From NCBI GenBank assembly GCA_022822855.1, contig JAJDYG010000025.1:124001-188000 (forward strand): a stretch of 64,000 bases of DNA, read 5' to 3'. This document shows positions 16,088-25,100 of this stretch, piece after piece. A model generated the notes under the pieces. That model did not search any database and had not been told where the DNA came from. It saw nothing but the letters and a program-made list of their open reading frames with translations. The stretch is from Dehalococcoidia bacterium (GTDB lineage Bacteria > Chloroflexota > Dehalococcoidia > Bin125). Every line of letters starts with the position of its first letter. The stretch's first letter is position 1. The translations under genes were made by a program, and so were the position numbers.

Positions 16088-17077
16088 GTGGAACAACGAC
16101 AATTCGGCAACACCGACCTCGTAGCCTCCGCAGTCGGCTTCGGCACCTGGGAGATGAGCACCACGATGTACGGCCACATCGATGTCGATGAGGCCGCCCG
16201 CGCCGTCAACATGGCCATCGATCGCGGCATCACCCTCTTCGATACCGCCGAGGTCTACGGCCCCTACCACTCCGAGGAACTGCTGGCCAAAGCGCTGGGC
16301 AATCGCCGCAACGACATCGTCCTCGTGACCAAGGTCGGCTTCGACTACGACGACACACCCAGGGTGATCGGCCGCAACTCGAAGAAGTCGCACATCATCC
16401 AGCACACCGAGGATTGTCTGCGCCGGCTCAACACCGACTTTGTCGATCTGATGCTGATCCACTGGCCCGATCACGACACGCCGATCGAAGAGACGATGGA
16501 AGGCCTCGAAGAACTCAAACAGAGCGGCAAGATCCGCCACTACGGCGTCTCCAACTTCAATATCGACATGATGGAGGAGTGCGAGAAATACGGACACATC
16601 GCCGCCAACCAGGTCGGCTACAACATGTACGACCGGCGCATGGAGTCGCGAGTGCTGCCCTGGTGCCTCGCCAACGGCGTCGGCTACATGGCCTACGGCT
16701 CGCTCGGCTTCGGCCTGCTCACCGGCGCCTTCACCCCCGACACCACCTTCGAGGAAGGCGACTGGCGGCGCAGCGGCATGGCTTTCAACCTGCCCCTCTT
16801 CCAGGAGGATCACTTCCGCAAGGAGGTCGAAGTCACCAACCGCCTCGCCGAGCTCGCCGACGGCTACAACAAGACCGTCGCCCAACTCGCCCTCGCCTGG
16901 GTCCTCGACCATCCCGCCGTCTCCTGCGCCCTCGTCGGCATGAGAAACGAGCGGGAGCTGGAGGAAAACGTCGCCGCCACCGACTGGAAACTCACCGAAG
17001 AGATCCGAACCAACATCAACCAAATCTTCGAAGAGGTCGGAGTCCCCACCTACCAGAACCACCCCCAGGCAGTCTGA
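16088..17077 (+). CDS. Aldo/keto reductase, copy 2 of a tandem pair
   Basis: Second NAD(P)H-dependent aldo/keto reductase, 329 residues, nearly collinear with the copy upstream. It has the same catalytic context (LFDTAEVYG, VTKVGFDYDD, LMLIHWPDHD) and the same GVSNFNIDMMEE and GMRNERELEENV segments. It starts with GTG in the position that aligns with the ATG of copy 1; no strong Shine-Dalgarno is visible. The copies are separated by 123 bases that contain a family 1 repeat. Substitutions are spread through the protein, so this is an old duplication kept by selection, or two related genes acquired together. The substrate is unknown. The downstream boundary marks a change to accessory genes. 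Confidence 0.92.
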   Translation: MEQRQFGNTDLVASAVGFGTWEMSTTMYGHIDVDEAARAVNMAIDRGITLFDTAEVYGPYHSEELLAKALGNRRNDIVLVTKVGFDYDDTPRVIGRNSKKSHIIQHTEDCLRRLNTDFVDLMLIHWPDHDTPIEETMEGLEELKQSGKIRHYGVSNFNIDMMEECEKYGHIAANQVGYNMYDRRMESRVLPWCLANGVGYMAYGSLGFGLLTGAFTPDTTFEEGDWRRSGMAFNLPLFQEDHFRKEVEVTNRLAELADGYNKTVAQLALAWVLDHPAVSCALVGMRNERELEENVAATDWKLTEEIRTNINQIFEEVGVPTYQNHPQAV

Positions 17078-17240
17078 CATGTGGCTGCAACATTCCTGCT
17101 GAGGCGACCTTTCGCCACTTACAGAAGAGACTCCTGACATTCGCCTGGATCCGTTGGTGGCGATCGCCGCAGGTCAGGTGTACGATGTTCTGGAAGGGTT
17201 CCCGCTCACATAACGATGTGCGCTGAAAGAGGCTGGCACT

Positions 17241-17774
17241 TTGAAGCGGATAGATGATGGGCGCTTGGCGGAGATGGAGCAAATGTGGGATCTGGCAAAC
17301 GCTGGCTGGATCATGGGGTCCATACAGCTCAGCAACGACGACGGCAGATTCTCTCCTCGAACGGGAGGACTGACCCGCGCTCAGCTTTATGACCCTCACA
17401 AATTTCGGATTACGCGGGAGGACGAGCGTTTGGAAGGCTGGATTCGTCTAACTCGAGGTCAGGACGAGGACGCCGAACTTTTGATTTTCGATTTCTTCTT
17501 TCCGTCGCAGTGGAATTGGACAGACGATGCGGACTTGAGAGGTGTCGATTTAGACGATCCTGTCGCGATATTTCGAGTGATCGCCGCCGGGCTAGGAACG
17601 CGAGGCGAAGGAGTGACCCCTGCGTTACGTAAGAGGTGTGTTGGCCCAATGCCATGGCCGAGCGGCAATTCGACGCTTATGGACGCGGCCCTGGAATTCT
17701 GTAGCTGGTGCGCTGTTGTGCTCAAGAAGAGCGGAAGTGGGCGTCTCACCTTGGCGAATGCGCTCGGTCGCTGA
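17241..17774 (+). CDS. Hypothetical protein in an accessory island
   Basis: I do not recognise this 177-residue protein. Its TTG start is preceded by AAGAGG at a good distance. The product is soluble-looking, acidic in the middle, with a hydrophobic aromatic stretch (ELLIFDFFFPSQWNWTD near residue 78) and several cysteines near the end. Base composition is less GC-rich than the neighbours and codon use looks different, as in the adjacent restriction-modification gene. The two converge with 27 bases between stops. It may be an accessory protein of that system or an unrelated cargo gene; neither is shown. The antisense frames here are shorter and have no start signal. Confidence 0.55.
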   Translation: MKRIDDGRLAEMEQMWDLANAGWIMGSIQLSNDDGRFSPRTGGLTRAQLYDPHKFRITREDERLEGWIRLTRGQDEDAELLIFDFFFPSQWNWTDDADLRGVDLDDPVAIFRVIAAGLGTRGEGVTPALRKRCVGPMPWPSGNSTLMDAALEFCSWCAVVLKKSGSGRLTLANALGR

Positions 17775-17801
17775 CCTAGATGGTTCTTCCGTCCAGGGTC
17801 G

Positions 17802-20666
17802 TCAACCTTCAGCACTGCGTTTCTGATTGAGCTTCAGAAGCCGCTCAAGAATCTCGTCATCCGACAATTCCGTCGGCCACCCATAAGCGGCGAACACTGC
17901 GTCGTCTATCGCTTCGTGGGCGTCGTTCAATAAGTCAGTGCGGCGGTTGTACAGGTCAGTCATCGTCCGATCTTGCAGGATCGAAGGACTGAGATTCGTC
18001 GGATTGAGTCGGTCTTCGCGGCGTCGATTCAGTTCGGCCGCGGCTTTCGAGATTGCCGCGTGATGTTGTTGCTGCTCGCGGCTGAGAACTGACTCCGGGA
18101 TGTTCAGAGGCCAGGGGAACGGGAACGTGTTGAAGCACTGCGTGTGCGTGTACCGAGGATCGTTGCCAACCCCAAGACGCGGTGCCTGTGCTAATGCCCA
18201 GACCTCGTGAATACGAGAGTGCAGCACGCCGAAGGCGTAGTCGTCGTCTCGGGCTATAGCCACAACGGTGGCATCTGGCAAGACGTTGGAGTCTAGCCAA
18301 ACAAAGAAGCGGTGTTTCGATGTGAGAGGCGTGGCGATAAAGCGATCTAGAGGCTTGATGGCCTCTCGCAATCCAGGACGCCAACGCTGGTGAATCCACC
18401 ACCGGGAAGCAAGACGTTCTCCTTCGAGAGATTCGCGGTGCGGGCGGATGTGCTGTCTCGCATACTCCCACGGCTCCTCGTACAGGGCCGCGTCGCGCCG
18501 ATCGATGTCCTGACCAAAGTCGATGATGTAGTTTCCGCGCGGGCGTTGTGCGAGGTCATGCGCGTTGACCACAGGGAAGACGACATCGGCGTTCGGACGG
18601 CTATTGACGTTGAGTGGTTCTGCGAGCATTTGCAGCCCCACCTCGGGCGATAGCTCGAAGGGACCGTTGTACTGCACGCCGGTAAAGGCCAACCCAGCGT
18701 TCTCCTCCAGCTCAATCGCTGATGCCACGTAAATGGCGCCCGCTGTGAGGTCTGGATTGATCTGTAATGTCGGTTCCCCATTCAGGAAGCGGTTTGATTC
18801 GTTGCCGTCGTCCTGACCGACGATGGAGATGCGAACAGCCGCTCCGTCGTTTATCCATTCTTCATCTGAGTACGCGAAGAAGATCGAGCCGGACTCAGCA
18901 ACCCGCTCCAACACCGGCCGGCTAAACGATCCGCGAATGTTCTGCGTCGCAAGCAAGCCCGCGCGTTGCGCCGCGCCTTGCGCAATCTGCCGACGCGCCA
19001 GTTCATGCCAGTACACGCACAGATCGACTCGTCCGTCCAGATCATCCGCATACGCGGCGCGCAGCCGGTCCACATAGCGCTCTGACAGCTCTTGCCGCAT
19101 CCGCTTCATACCCAGAAACGGCGGATTGCCAATCACGAATTCCGCACCGGGCCACTCCGCCCGCTTCCCGTCTTTGCTGAGGATTGCGTCGCGGCACTCA
19201 ATCTGCTCAAGCTGACCGAGGATCGGTTCCGGCATCCGTTGCAGGCTTTGTTGCAGCGTCCACTGGATGTCACCGATCCAGAGCGACAGACGCGTCAGAT
19301 CGACGGCGTACTGGTCAACGTCGATGCCGAGCATGTTGCCAGGGCCGACGCGGCGCTTCATCCCGTGGATATTGAACGTCTGGTTGGCGTAACTGATCAG
19401 ATCCTGTTCCAGTTGCTTGAGCTCGCGCATGGCGACGTAGAGGAAGTTGCCGGATCCGCAGGCAGGGTCGAGCACACGCACATTGGCGAGCCGATCGTGG
19501 AACTTGCGGATACGCCCCTCCGCGGAGTCGGGATCCGGTTCGTCAAGGCTGAGCTTGCCGTTCCCTCCGTAGGGCGGCGGCGAACCCTCAGAAACTCCAG
19601 ACTCTGCGTCAAGAGCCTCCCGCAGCTCCGCGAACTCGCGCCTCAGTGGACGCAGGACCACCGGTTCAACGACGCGCATGATGTTGTCCGGGTCCGTGTA
19701 ATGCGCGCCAAGCTGGGAACGGCGGTTCGGGTCCAGGCCGCGTTCGAACAGCGTCCCGAAGATCGCCGGTTCGATCCGCGACCAGTCGAGTTCCGCAGTC
19801 TCCAGCAAGATGTTGACCAGGTCCGCTGTCAACGTGAAGGTCTCCTTGGCGGCCGAGCTGTCGAACAGGCCGCCGTTGAACCAGGGCGTCGGATACGGTC
19901 CGAAATCGGGAATGTCCGGCCGCGACATGGCCTCAAACACTGCGCTGAGTTGCTTGCGCGAGCGTGACGGATCGCTGCGCAAGAACGTCAGGGTCAGGGT
20001 GATTGGTTCGTGCGAGGTTCGGTCGTCGCTGCGGAACAGTCTGATGCTCTCGGCGAAGAAGCAGAAAATCAGACGATTGAGAAACCTGGCGACCATGTTG
20101 GGGTCGTGATCGAGATCGCGCAATGCCTGCGCCACCTCCCCGAATTTCGCGGCGGCTGTCTCAGTGATGTAGCGAGGATCCCGGTTTGGATGCAGCGCTT
20201 CTGGATTGAGAAACACGTCCCGAAGCAGGTTCACGTAGTGAGTCGGGTTGTCGCCCATGTCCTTGAGCGTGAACGAGATGACCCGCGGTTCGGTGTTGGT
20301 GAAGTTTGTGTGGATCTCCAAGCGGTTCATGTCGCTGACTACGAGCAGCGGCGGATTGTCCAACCCCTCGCGGTATCCCAGCAACTGCTCATAGGCGGCT
20401 GTGAGGTCCTTGTTCTTCCCCTTGTACTCCCAGCCGAAGCAGCCCTGCTTGCGCACATCAGCTTGCCCCATGGAGCCGTCGGGTCTCTTGACGCCCTTCT
20501 CAAACGCGTACGAAACACCTTCAGGATCGGCCTCGATTGGGTTCTCGACGCCAAGAACAGCGCACAGGTCGATGAAGTGCGATTGCGCGGCTTGCGTTTC
20601 CCCGGCGCTGACGTTGCGCCACTTCGCGACAAACTCGTCCACCGTCATCGTCGGCTCAGACGGCAT
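17802..20666 (-). CDS. Single-chain type II restriction-modification enzyme, MmeI-like (type IIL/IIG)
   Basis: Predicted bifunctional enzyme that methylates adenine N6 in its target and cuts unmodified DNA at a distance, as in the MmeI family. The 954 residues carry an N-terminal nuclease motif D70-X9-E80-Y-K82 (in QADVRKQGCFGWEYKGK). A helical connector follows, with GAHYTDP near 320. The SAM motif is VLDPACGSGNF at 398-408 and the catalytic NPPF at 514-517. The rest is the target-recognition and C-terminal region. Both catalytic centres look intact. It starts 6 bases behind the gatB stop on the same strand and has a less GC-rich composition, consistent with insertion by transfer. The recognition sequence cannot be read off. 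Confidence 0.9.
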   Translation of the reverse strand: MPSEPTMTVDEFVAKWRNVSAGETQAAQSHFIDLCAVLGVENPIEADPEGVSYAFEKGVKRPDGSMGQADVRKQGCFGWEYKGKNKDLTAAYEQLLGYREGLDNPPLLVVSDMNRLEIHTNFTNTEPRVISFTLKDMGDNPTHYVNLLRDVFLNPEALHPNRDPRYITETAAAKFGEVAQALRDLDHDPNMVARFLNRLIFCFFAESIRLFRSDDRTSHEPITLTLTFLRSDPSRSRKQLSAVFEAMSRPDIPDFGPYPTPWFNGGLFDSSAAKETFTLTADLVNILLETAELDWSRIEPAIFGTLFERGLDPNRRSQLGAHYTDPDNIMRVVEPVVLRPLRREFAELREALDAESGVSEGSPPPYGGNGKLSLDEPDPDSAEGRIRKFHDRLANVRVLDPACGSGNFLYVAMRELKQLEQDLISYANQTFNIHGMKRRVGPGNMLGIDVDQYAVDLTRLSLWIGDIQWTLQQSLQRMPEPILGQLEQIECRDAILSKDGKRAEWPGAEFVIGNPPFLGMKRMRQELSERYVDRLRAAYADDLDGRVDLCVYWHELARRQIAQGAAQRAGLLATQNIRGSFSRPVLERVAESGSIFFAYSDEEWINDGAAVRISIVGQDDGNESNRFLNGEPTLQINPDLTAGAIYVASAIELEENAGLAFTGVQYNGPFELSPEVGLQMLAEPLNVNSRPNADVVFPVVNAHDLAQRPRGNYIIDFGQDIDRRDAALYEEPWEYARQHIRPHRESLEGERLASRWWIHQRWRPGLREAIKPLDRFIATPLTSKHRFFVWLDSNVLPDATVVAIARDDDYAFGVLHSRIHEVWALAQAPRLGVGNDPRYTHTQCFNTFPFPWPLNIPESVLSREQQQHHAAISKAAAELNRRREDRLNPTNLSPSILQDRTMTDLYNRRTDLLNDAHEAIDDAVFAAYGWPTELSDDEILERLLKLNQKRSAEG

Positions 20667-20672
20667 CCCGCA

Positions 20673-22151
20673 TCACTCCGTCAACGCCGACACCAGCATC
20701 TCCGACGCCTGCGCCGGATTCGCCTGACCCCGCGAGTGCCGCATGACCTGACCCACCAGGTACTTCAGCGCCGCCTCTTTGCCCGACCGGTAATCGTTAA
20801 CCGCGTCGGGATTGTCGCCAATCACCTGCTCGATGATCGGACTCAGCGCGTCCTCCCCGCTGATTTGCGTCAGACCCTTCGCCTCCACGATCTCTGCTGG
20901 CGCGTCGCCGCTCTCGTACATCGACTCAAACACGGTTCGCGCCTGGCTCCGCGAGATGTCCCCACCGACGATCAGCCCAACCAACTCGGCAATGTGCCCG
21001 GGACGAATCGGCTGGTCTTCAAGATCGGGGTGCGATGGATCTTTGTTGATCTGGGCGAACAAGTCGCCGGTGATCCAGTTCGCCGCTTCCTTCGCCTTCG
21101 ACGCATCCCCTAGCGCCGAGACCGTCTGGTCGAAGTAGTCCGCGCGCGACGGCTCTTCGGTCAGCAGGTTCGCTTCGAAATCGCCCAGTCCGTACTCCGA
21201 CTGGAATCGGGCGCGCCGATCCTCAGGCAGTTCCGGAAGCTGGCTGCGCAATACTTCGACCTCTTCGCTGGTGATCGAGAGCGGCGGCAGGTCCGGCTCG
21301 GGGAAGTAGCGGTAATCGTGCGCTTCTTCCTTCGAGCGCTGCGATAGCGTGACCTGCCGGTCCTCGTCCCACCCCCGCGTCTCCTGGTCGATCTTGCCGC
21401 CGCCGCGCAGCACCTCCGCCTGCCGCTTGACCTCATGCTCAAGCGCGCTGTGGACGCCGCGGAACGAGTTCATGTTCTTGATCTCGACTTTGGCTCCGAG
21501 TTCGGTCGAGCCGACCGGCCGCAAAGACACGTTGGCGTCGCAGCGGAACGAGCCCTTCTCCATGTCGGCAGTCGAAACGCCCAGGTAGCGCAGAATCTGC
21601 CGAAGCTGCACCAGGTAGGTGCGCGCCTCGTCCGGCGAGCGCATGTCGGGCTCCGAGACGATCTCCATCAGCGGCACGCCCGAGCGGTTCACGTCGACCA
21701 GCGAGAATCGCTCACCCGCCTCGTTCTCGCGGTGCAACAGACGCGCGGTGTCCTCCTCCAGGTGCACCCGCGTGATCCCGATCCGCCGCTTGCCCAGGTC
21801 CTCGGTCTCCACGTCCATCCAGCCGCCCTCGGAGAGCGGCATGTCGTATTGCGAGATCTGGTAGCCCTTCATCAGGTCGGGATACGGGTAGTTCTTCCGG
21901 TCGAACTTGGACAGTTCCGGAATGGTCATGTTCAGCGCGAGCGCCGTGCGGATCGTCCACTCGACCGCAGTCCTGTTGATTACCGGCAAGGTTCCGGGCA
22001 TCCCCAGGCAGAGCGGGCAGACGTACGTGTTCGGCTCGGCTGAGGCGTATTGAGCGGGGCAGCGGCAGAACATCTTGCTCTGCGTGCGTAGCTGGCAATG
22101 GACTTCAAGCCCGATCACGGTCTCGAACTCGGTAGCGGTGTCGGTGGTCAT
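20673..22151 (-). CDS. gatB: Asp-tRNA(Asn)/Glu-tRNA(Gln) amidotransferase subunit B
   Basis: Subunit of GatCAB, which amidates misacylated Glu-tRNA(Gln) and Asp-tRNA(Asn). The 492 residues begin with [20 protein letters not shown], and the catalytic domain contains [17 protein letters not shown]. The tail domain near residues 345-490 ends with [17 protein letters not shown], the tRNA-binding YqeY-like end. No gatA or gatC lies next to it here. The start has no Shine-Dalgarno, and TAAACT lies 7 bases before the ATG. The restriction-modification gene follows 6 bases behind the stop. Confidence 0.96.
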   Translation of the reverse strand: MTTDTATEFETVIGLEVHCQLRTQSKMFCRCPAQYASAEPNTYVCPLCLGMPGTLPVINRTAVEWTIRTALALNMTIPELSKFDRKNYPYPDLMKGYQISQYDMPLSEGGWMDVETEDLGKRRIGITRVHLEEDTARLLHRENEAGERFSLVDVNRSGVPLMEIVSEPDMRSPDEARTYLVQLRQILRYLGVSTADMEKGSFRCDANVSLRPVGSTELGAKVEIKNMNSFRGVHSALEHEVKRQAEVLRGGGKIDQETRGWDEDRQVTLSQRSKEEAHDYRYFPEPDLPPLSITSEEVEVLRSQLPELPEDRRARFQSEYGLGDFEANLLTEEPSRADYFDQTVSALGDASKAKEAANWITGDLFAQINKDPSHPDLEDQPIRPGHIAELVGLIVGGDISRSQARTVFESMYESGDAPAEIVEAKGLTQISGEDALSPIIEQVIGDNPDAVNDYRSGKEAALKYLVGQVMRHSRGQANPAQASEMLVSALTE

Positions 22152-22158
22152 GGGTGTC

Positions 22159-22164
22159 AGTTTA
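22159..22164 (-). promoter_or_regulatory. Candidate leaderless -10 element of gatB
   Basis: TAAACT on the minus strand is followed by 7 bases and the gatB ATG, and no Shine-Dalgarno is present. TTGGCA lies upstream (22185-22190) but with a 20-base spacer, longer than usual. Confidence 0.35.
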
Positions 22165-22235
22165 GCCTCGGCCTGCTGCTAGTCTGCCAAAAGCATTGCG
22201 CCGTGCGGGAGCGGCGTCGAGGATGTGTGCACTGC

Positions 22236-23075
22236 ATGAGTACTGACCTTTACCCACCGCGGGCGGGCCTCTCGGACGCCAACACGGAGATTCGCCCGCT
22301 GCGGATGCTGCACACCTCCGACGTGCATCTCGGCGCATACACCTCGCAACCCTGGAAGACCGAACCGGACGGCTCAGAGACGCTAGAGCCGGCCCTCAAC
22401 GCGTTCAAGCACGTGCTCGAGCTCGGCGTCGAGGCAGAGGTTGACGTCGTCGCCATCGCGGGCGACTTCTTCGACCACGTCCGCGTCAAGCAGCCCTACG
22501 TCGAAGTCACCGGCGAGCTCATGGAAGCCGTCGGCCGACCCGTCGTCGTCCTGCCCGGCAACCACGACCCGCACATGCCCGAGGGCATCTACCAGAAGTT
22601 CGCCGACGCCTTCCCGTCCAACGTCTACATCATCGCCTCCGCCGAGGGCGAGTTGATCCTGCTTGAGGAGCACGGCGTCCAGTTCTGGGGCCAGGCCCAC
22701 GAGAGCTACAACGACTTCTCCCCCGCCTCAGCCATGCCCGCCTGGGCCAACAGCTCGGACCAGTACATCTGGCGGGTCGCCATGGCCCACGGCTACTACG
22801 TCGGCACCGGCGAGTCGCGCTACTCCTACCAGATTCACTCCTCGGAGATTCAGTCCCTCGACGCAGACTACGTCGCACTCGGTCACATCGACGTCCACGA
22901 GGGCGTCGGCGACGGCGCCGTGCCCGCCTACTACCCCGGCGCGCCCCGCCACTCCGGCGGCGCCACGATCGTCGATTTCAGCGCCGAGGGCGTCGTCGTC
23001 CGGCACGAGCTCCACGACGGCGCCGAATCGGATCCCCAGACGGCCAATCCAATGCTGGCCGCCCGCCTGCACTAA
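22236..23075 (+). CDS. Metallophosphoesterase, SbcD/Mre11-like
   Basis: Calcineurin-like two-metal phosphoesterase; relatives are DNA repair exonucleases of the SbcD/Mre11 type. The 279 residues show the five motifs in order: TSDVHLG near residue 30, GDFFDH, LPGNHDPHMP, MAHGYY and LGHIDVH. The C-terminal DNA-binding and capping region of full SbcD is missing and no SbcC partner is adjacent, so a nucleotidase or phosphodiesterase role is equally possible. The ATG at 22236 has GAGGA about 12 bases upstream. The frame is open further 5' but that part overlaps gatB and looks non-coding. It is divergent from gatB. Confidence 0.85.
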   Translation: MSTDLYPPRAGLSDANTEIRPLRMLHTSDVHLGAYTSQPWKTEPDGSETLEPALNAFKHVLELGVEAEVDVVAIAGDFFDHVRVKQPYVEVTGELMEAVGRPVVVLPGNHDPHMPEGIYQKFADAFPSNVYIIASAEGELILLEEHGVQFWGQAHESYNDFSPASAMPAWANSSDQYIWRVAMAHGYYVGTGESRYSYQIHSSEIQSLDADYVALGHIDVHEGVGDGAVPAYYPGAPRHSGGATIVDFSAEGVVVRHELHDGAESDPQTANPMLAARLH

Positions 23076-23078
23076 CCT

Positions 23079-23112
23079 CCCCTCTCCCTCTGGGAGAGGG
23101 TTAGGGTGAGGG
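23079..23112 (+). repeat. Interspersed palindromic repeat, family 1, copy B
   Basis: The 34 bases are identical to the core of the copy at 16002-16035, including the 9-bp hairpin and the four GGG runs (23092-23112). It begins 3 bases after the metallophosphoesterase stop, with the G-rich strand as the coding strand. Confidence 0.85.
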
Positions 23113-23165
23113 CTTCCCCTCTCGGTGAGGTCTAACGCTTCCCACGCCATGAAACAGGAGACGCT

Positions 23166-24155
23166 GTGAGCTATCGAGCGTTCGTAGTCAACAAGGATGA
23201 AGACGATTTCACCGCCTCCGTCCAGACGCTGGACGAGTCGGCCCTGCCGGACGGAGACGTCACGGTCGCCGTCGAGTGGTCCGATCTGAACTACAAGGAC
23301 GGCCTCGCCTGCACGCCCAACGGCCGCGTGGTCACGAAGTACCCGATGACCCTTGGCATCGACTTCGCCGGGACGGTCGTCGAATCCTCAGATTCTCGCT
23401 ACTCGGCCGGCGACGCAGTCGTGGCGACCGGCTACGACCTCGGCACCGGACATCCCGGCGGATACGCCGAGCGCGCGCGCCTCTCGGCCGACTGGCTCGC
23501 GCCCATGCCCGACGGCATGTCGGCCGAAGAGTCGATGGTGCTCGGTACTGCTGGAATCACGGCGGCGATGTCGATTGACGTGATCGAAAAGGCCGGCATC
23601 GGCCCCGAGGCCGGCCCCGTCATCGTCTCCGGCGCAACCGGCGGCGTCGGTTCGACCGCAGTCGCGATGCTGGCAGCGCGCGGTTACGACGTACATGCGA
23701 GTACCGGCAAGTCGTCCGAGCACGACTTCCTGCGCGACCTCGGCGCATCGGAAATTCTCGACCGCGAAGAACTGGCCGCCGAATCGCGTCGGCCGATTGA
23801 ACGAGAACGCTGGGCCGCGGCCGTCGACCCGGTCGGAGGTTCGACCACAGCGTCAATCCTGCGCCAGACCAGATACGGTGGCGTCGTCGCCCTGTCCGGC
23901 TTGACCGGCGGCGTCGGCGTCGAAACCAACGTGATGCCGTTCATCCTGCGCGGCGTGTCCCTTGTTGGGATCGAGTCCGTCTACTGGCCCGGCGAAGATC
24001 GACCTCGGCTCTGGGCGCGAATGGCTCAGGACTTCAGCAGCCGCAACCTGCTCGACCTCGTCGAAGCTCGTGTCGGCCTCGAAGAAGTCCCCGACGCCGC
24101 ATCGAAGATCCTCGCCGGTGGCGTCCGTGGACGCATTCTCGTTCGCCCCTCGTAA
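23166..24155 (+). CDS. acuI: Acrylyl-CoA reductase (NADPH), YhdH/AcuI family MDR oxidoreductase
   Basis: Zinc-free medium-chain reductase that in characterised relatives reduces acrylyl-CoA to propionyl-CoA with NADPH. This detoxifies a reactive intermediate of DMSP or 3-hydroxypropionate breakdown. The 329 residues start MSYRAFVVNK and have VEWSDLNYKDGLA near residue 38 and KYPMTLGIDFAGTV near 58. The Rossmann motif is GATGGVGSTAVAMLAARGY near 156. The GTG start has AGGAG upstream. Substrate is inferred from subfamily resemblance; other enoyl-CoA or quinone substrates are possible. Propionyl-CoA would feed the pccB product at the window start. Confidence 0.85.
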   Translation: MSYRAFVVNKDEDDFTASVQTLDESALPDGDVTVAVEWSDLNYKDGLACTPNGRVVTKYPMTLGIDFAGTVVESSDSRYSAGDAVVATGYDLGTGHPGGYAERARLSADWLAPMPDGMSAEESMVLGTAGITAAMSIDVIEKAGIGPEAGPVIVSGATGGVGSTAVAMLAARGYDVHASTGKSSEHDFLRDLGASEILDREELAAESRRPIERERWAAAVDPVGGSTTASILRQTRYGGVVALSGLTGGVGVETNVMPFILRGVSLVGIESVYWPGEDRPRLWARMAQDFSSRNLLDLVEARVGLEEVPDAASKILAGGVRGRILVRPS

Positions 24156-24179
24156 CTGTTCCAACCTTGGAGGCATGAC

Positions 24180-25100
24180 ATGCAGATCGGAATCTTCATC
24201 GGTGGAGCCGGTCCTGCGCCGAGCGTGCAGAGCATCGTCGAGCAGGCCCAGGCAGCCGAAGCAGCCGGCTTCTCGACCTTCGGCATGGCCAACATCTTCT
24301 CCCACGACGCCATGGGCGCATTGACCCTCGCCGGTGCGCAGACAGAGCGCATCGAGCTGATGACCGCCGTCGTCCCGACCTACCCGCGCCACCCCCACGC
24401 CATGGCCCAACAGGCGCTGACCGTGCAGGCGGCCTCCGGCGGTTCACGCTTCGTCATGGGCATCGGCCTCTCGCACAAGGTCGTGATCGAGAACATGTTC
24501 GGCTACTCGTTCGACCGCCCCGCGCGCCACATGAAGGAATATCTCGACGTTCTGCTCCCGCTGCTCAACGGCGAACCCGTCCAGACCGATGGTGAACATT
24601 ACCGCGGCCAGGTCAGCCTGGACATCCCCGACGCCGAGAAACCCGTCTCATGCATGCTGGCCGCAATGGGCCCGGCGATGCTCCGCCTGGCCGGCGCGCG
24701 CACCGATGGCACCATCCTCTGGATGACTGCCGCCAACGTGGTCGAGTCCTATATCGCGCCAACGATGAACGCCGCCGCCGACGAAGCCGGTCGCCCGCAC
24801 CCACGCATCGTGGTCGGTCTGCCGGTCATGCTGAGTTCCGATGTCGACGCCGCAAGGGCGACCGCGGCCGAGCAGTTCGCCAACTACGAGCGCCTGCCCT
24901 CATACCGTTCGATGCTCGACAAGCAGGGCGCAGCCCACCCGGAGGACGTGGCCGTCCTCGGCACCGAGGAGCAGATCGAGACCCAGTTGCGACAGCTGCA
25001 GGATGCCGGAACAACTGACTTCGTCGGGGTGGTTTTCGGCTCCAAGGCCGAACGCTCCCGAACCGAAGAGTTCCTTGGTTCGCTAGCCCCGACCCTGTAG
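24180..25100 (+). CDS. LLM class F420-dependent oxidoreductase
   Basis: Luciferase-like monooxygenase fold enzyme, predicted to use coenzyme F420 (some members use FMN). The 306 residues start MQIGIFIGGAG and contain QAQAAEAAGFSTFGMAN near residue 22. RIELMTAVVPTYPRHPHAMAQQA near 60-82 and FVMGIGLSHK near 95 are typical of the F420 subgroup. GGAGG lies 8 bases before the ATG. It is 24 bases behind acuI on the same strand, so cotranscription is likely. Its stop touches the stop of the facing Ddn-like gene. The substrate is unknown. Confidence 0.87.
   Translation: MQIGIFIGGAGPAPSVQSIVEQAQAAEAAGFSTFGMANIFSHDAMGALTLAGAQTERIELMTAVVPTYPRHPHAMAQQALTVQAASGGSRFVMGIGLSHKVVIENMFGYSFDRPARHMKEYLDVLLPLLNGEPVQTDGEHYRGQVSLDIPDAEKPVSCMLAAMGPAMLRLAGARTDGTILWMTAANVVESYIAPTMNAAADEAGRPHPRIVVGLPVMLSSDVDAARATAAEQFANYERLPSYRSMLDKQGAAHPEDVAVLGTEEQIETQLRQLQDAGTTDFVGVVFGSKAERSRTEEFLGSLAPTL

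Noticed and set aside
17078..17240. tRNA gene or att site at the edge of the accessory island
   Set aside because: No cloverleaf, T-loop sequence or direct repeat flanking the island could be found by eye.
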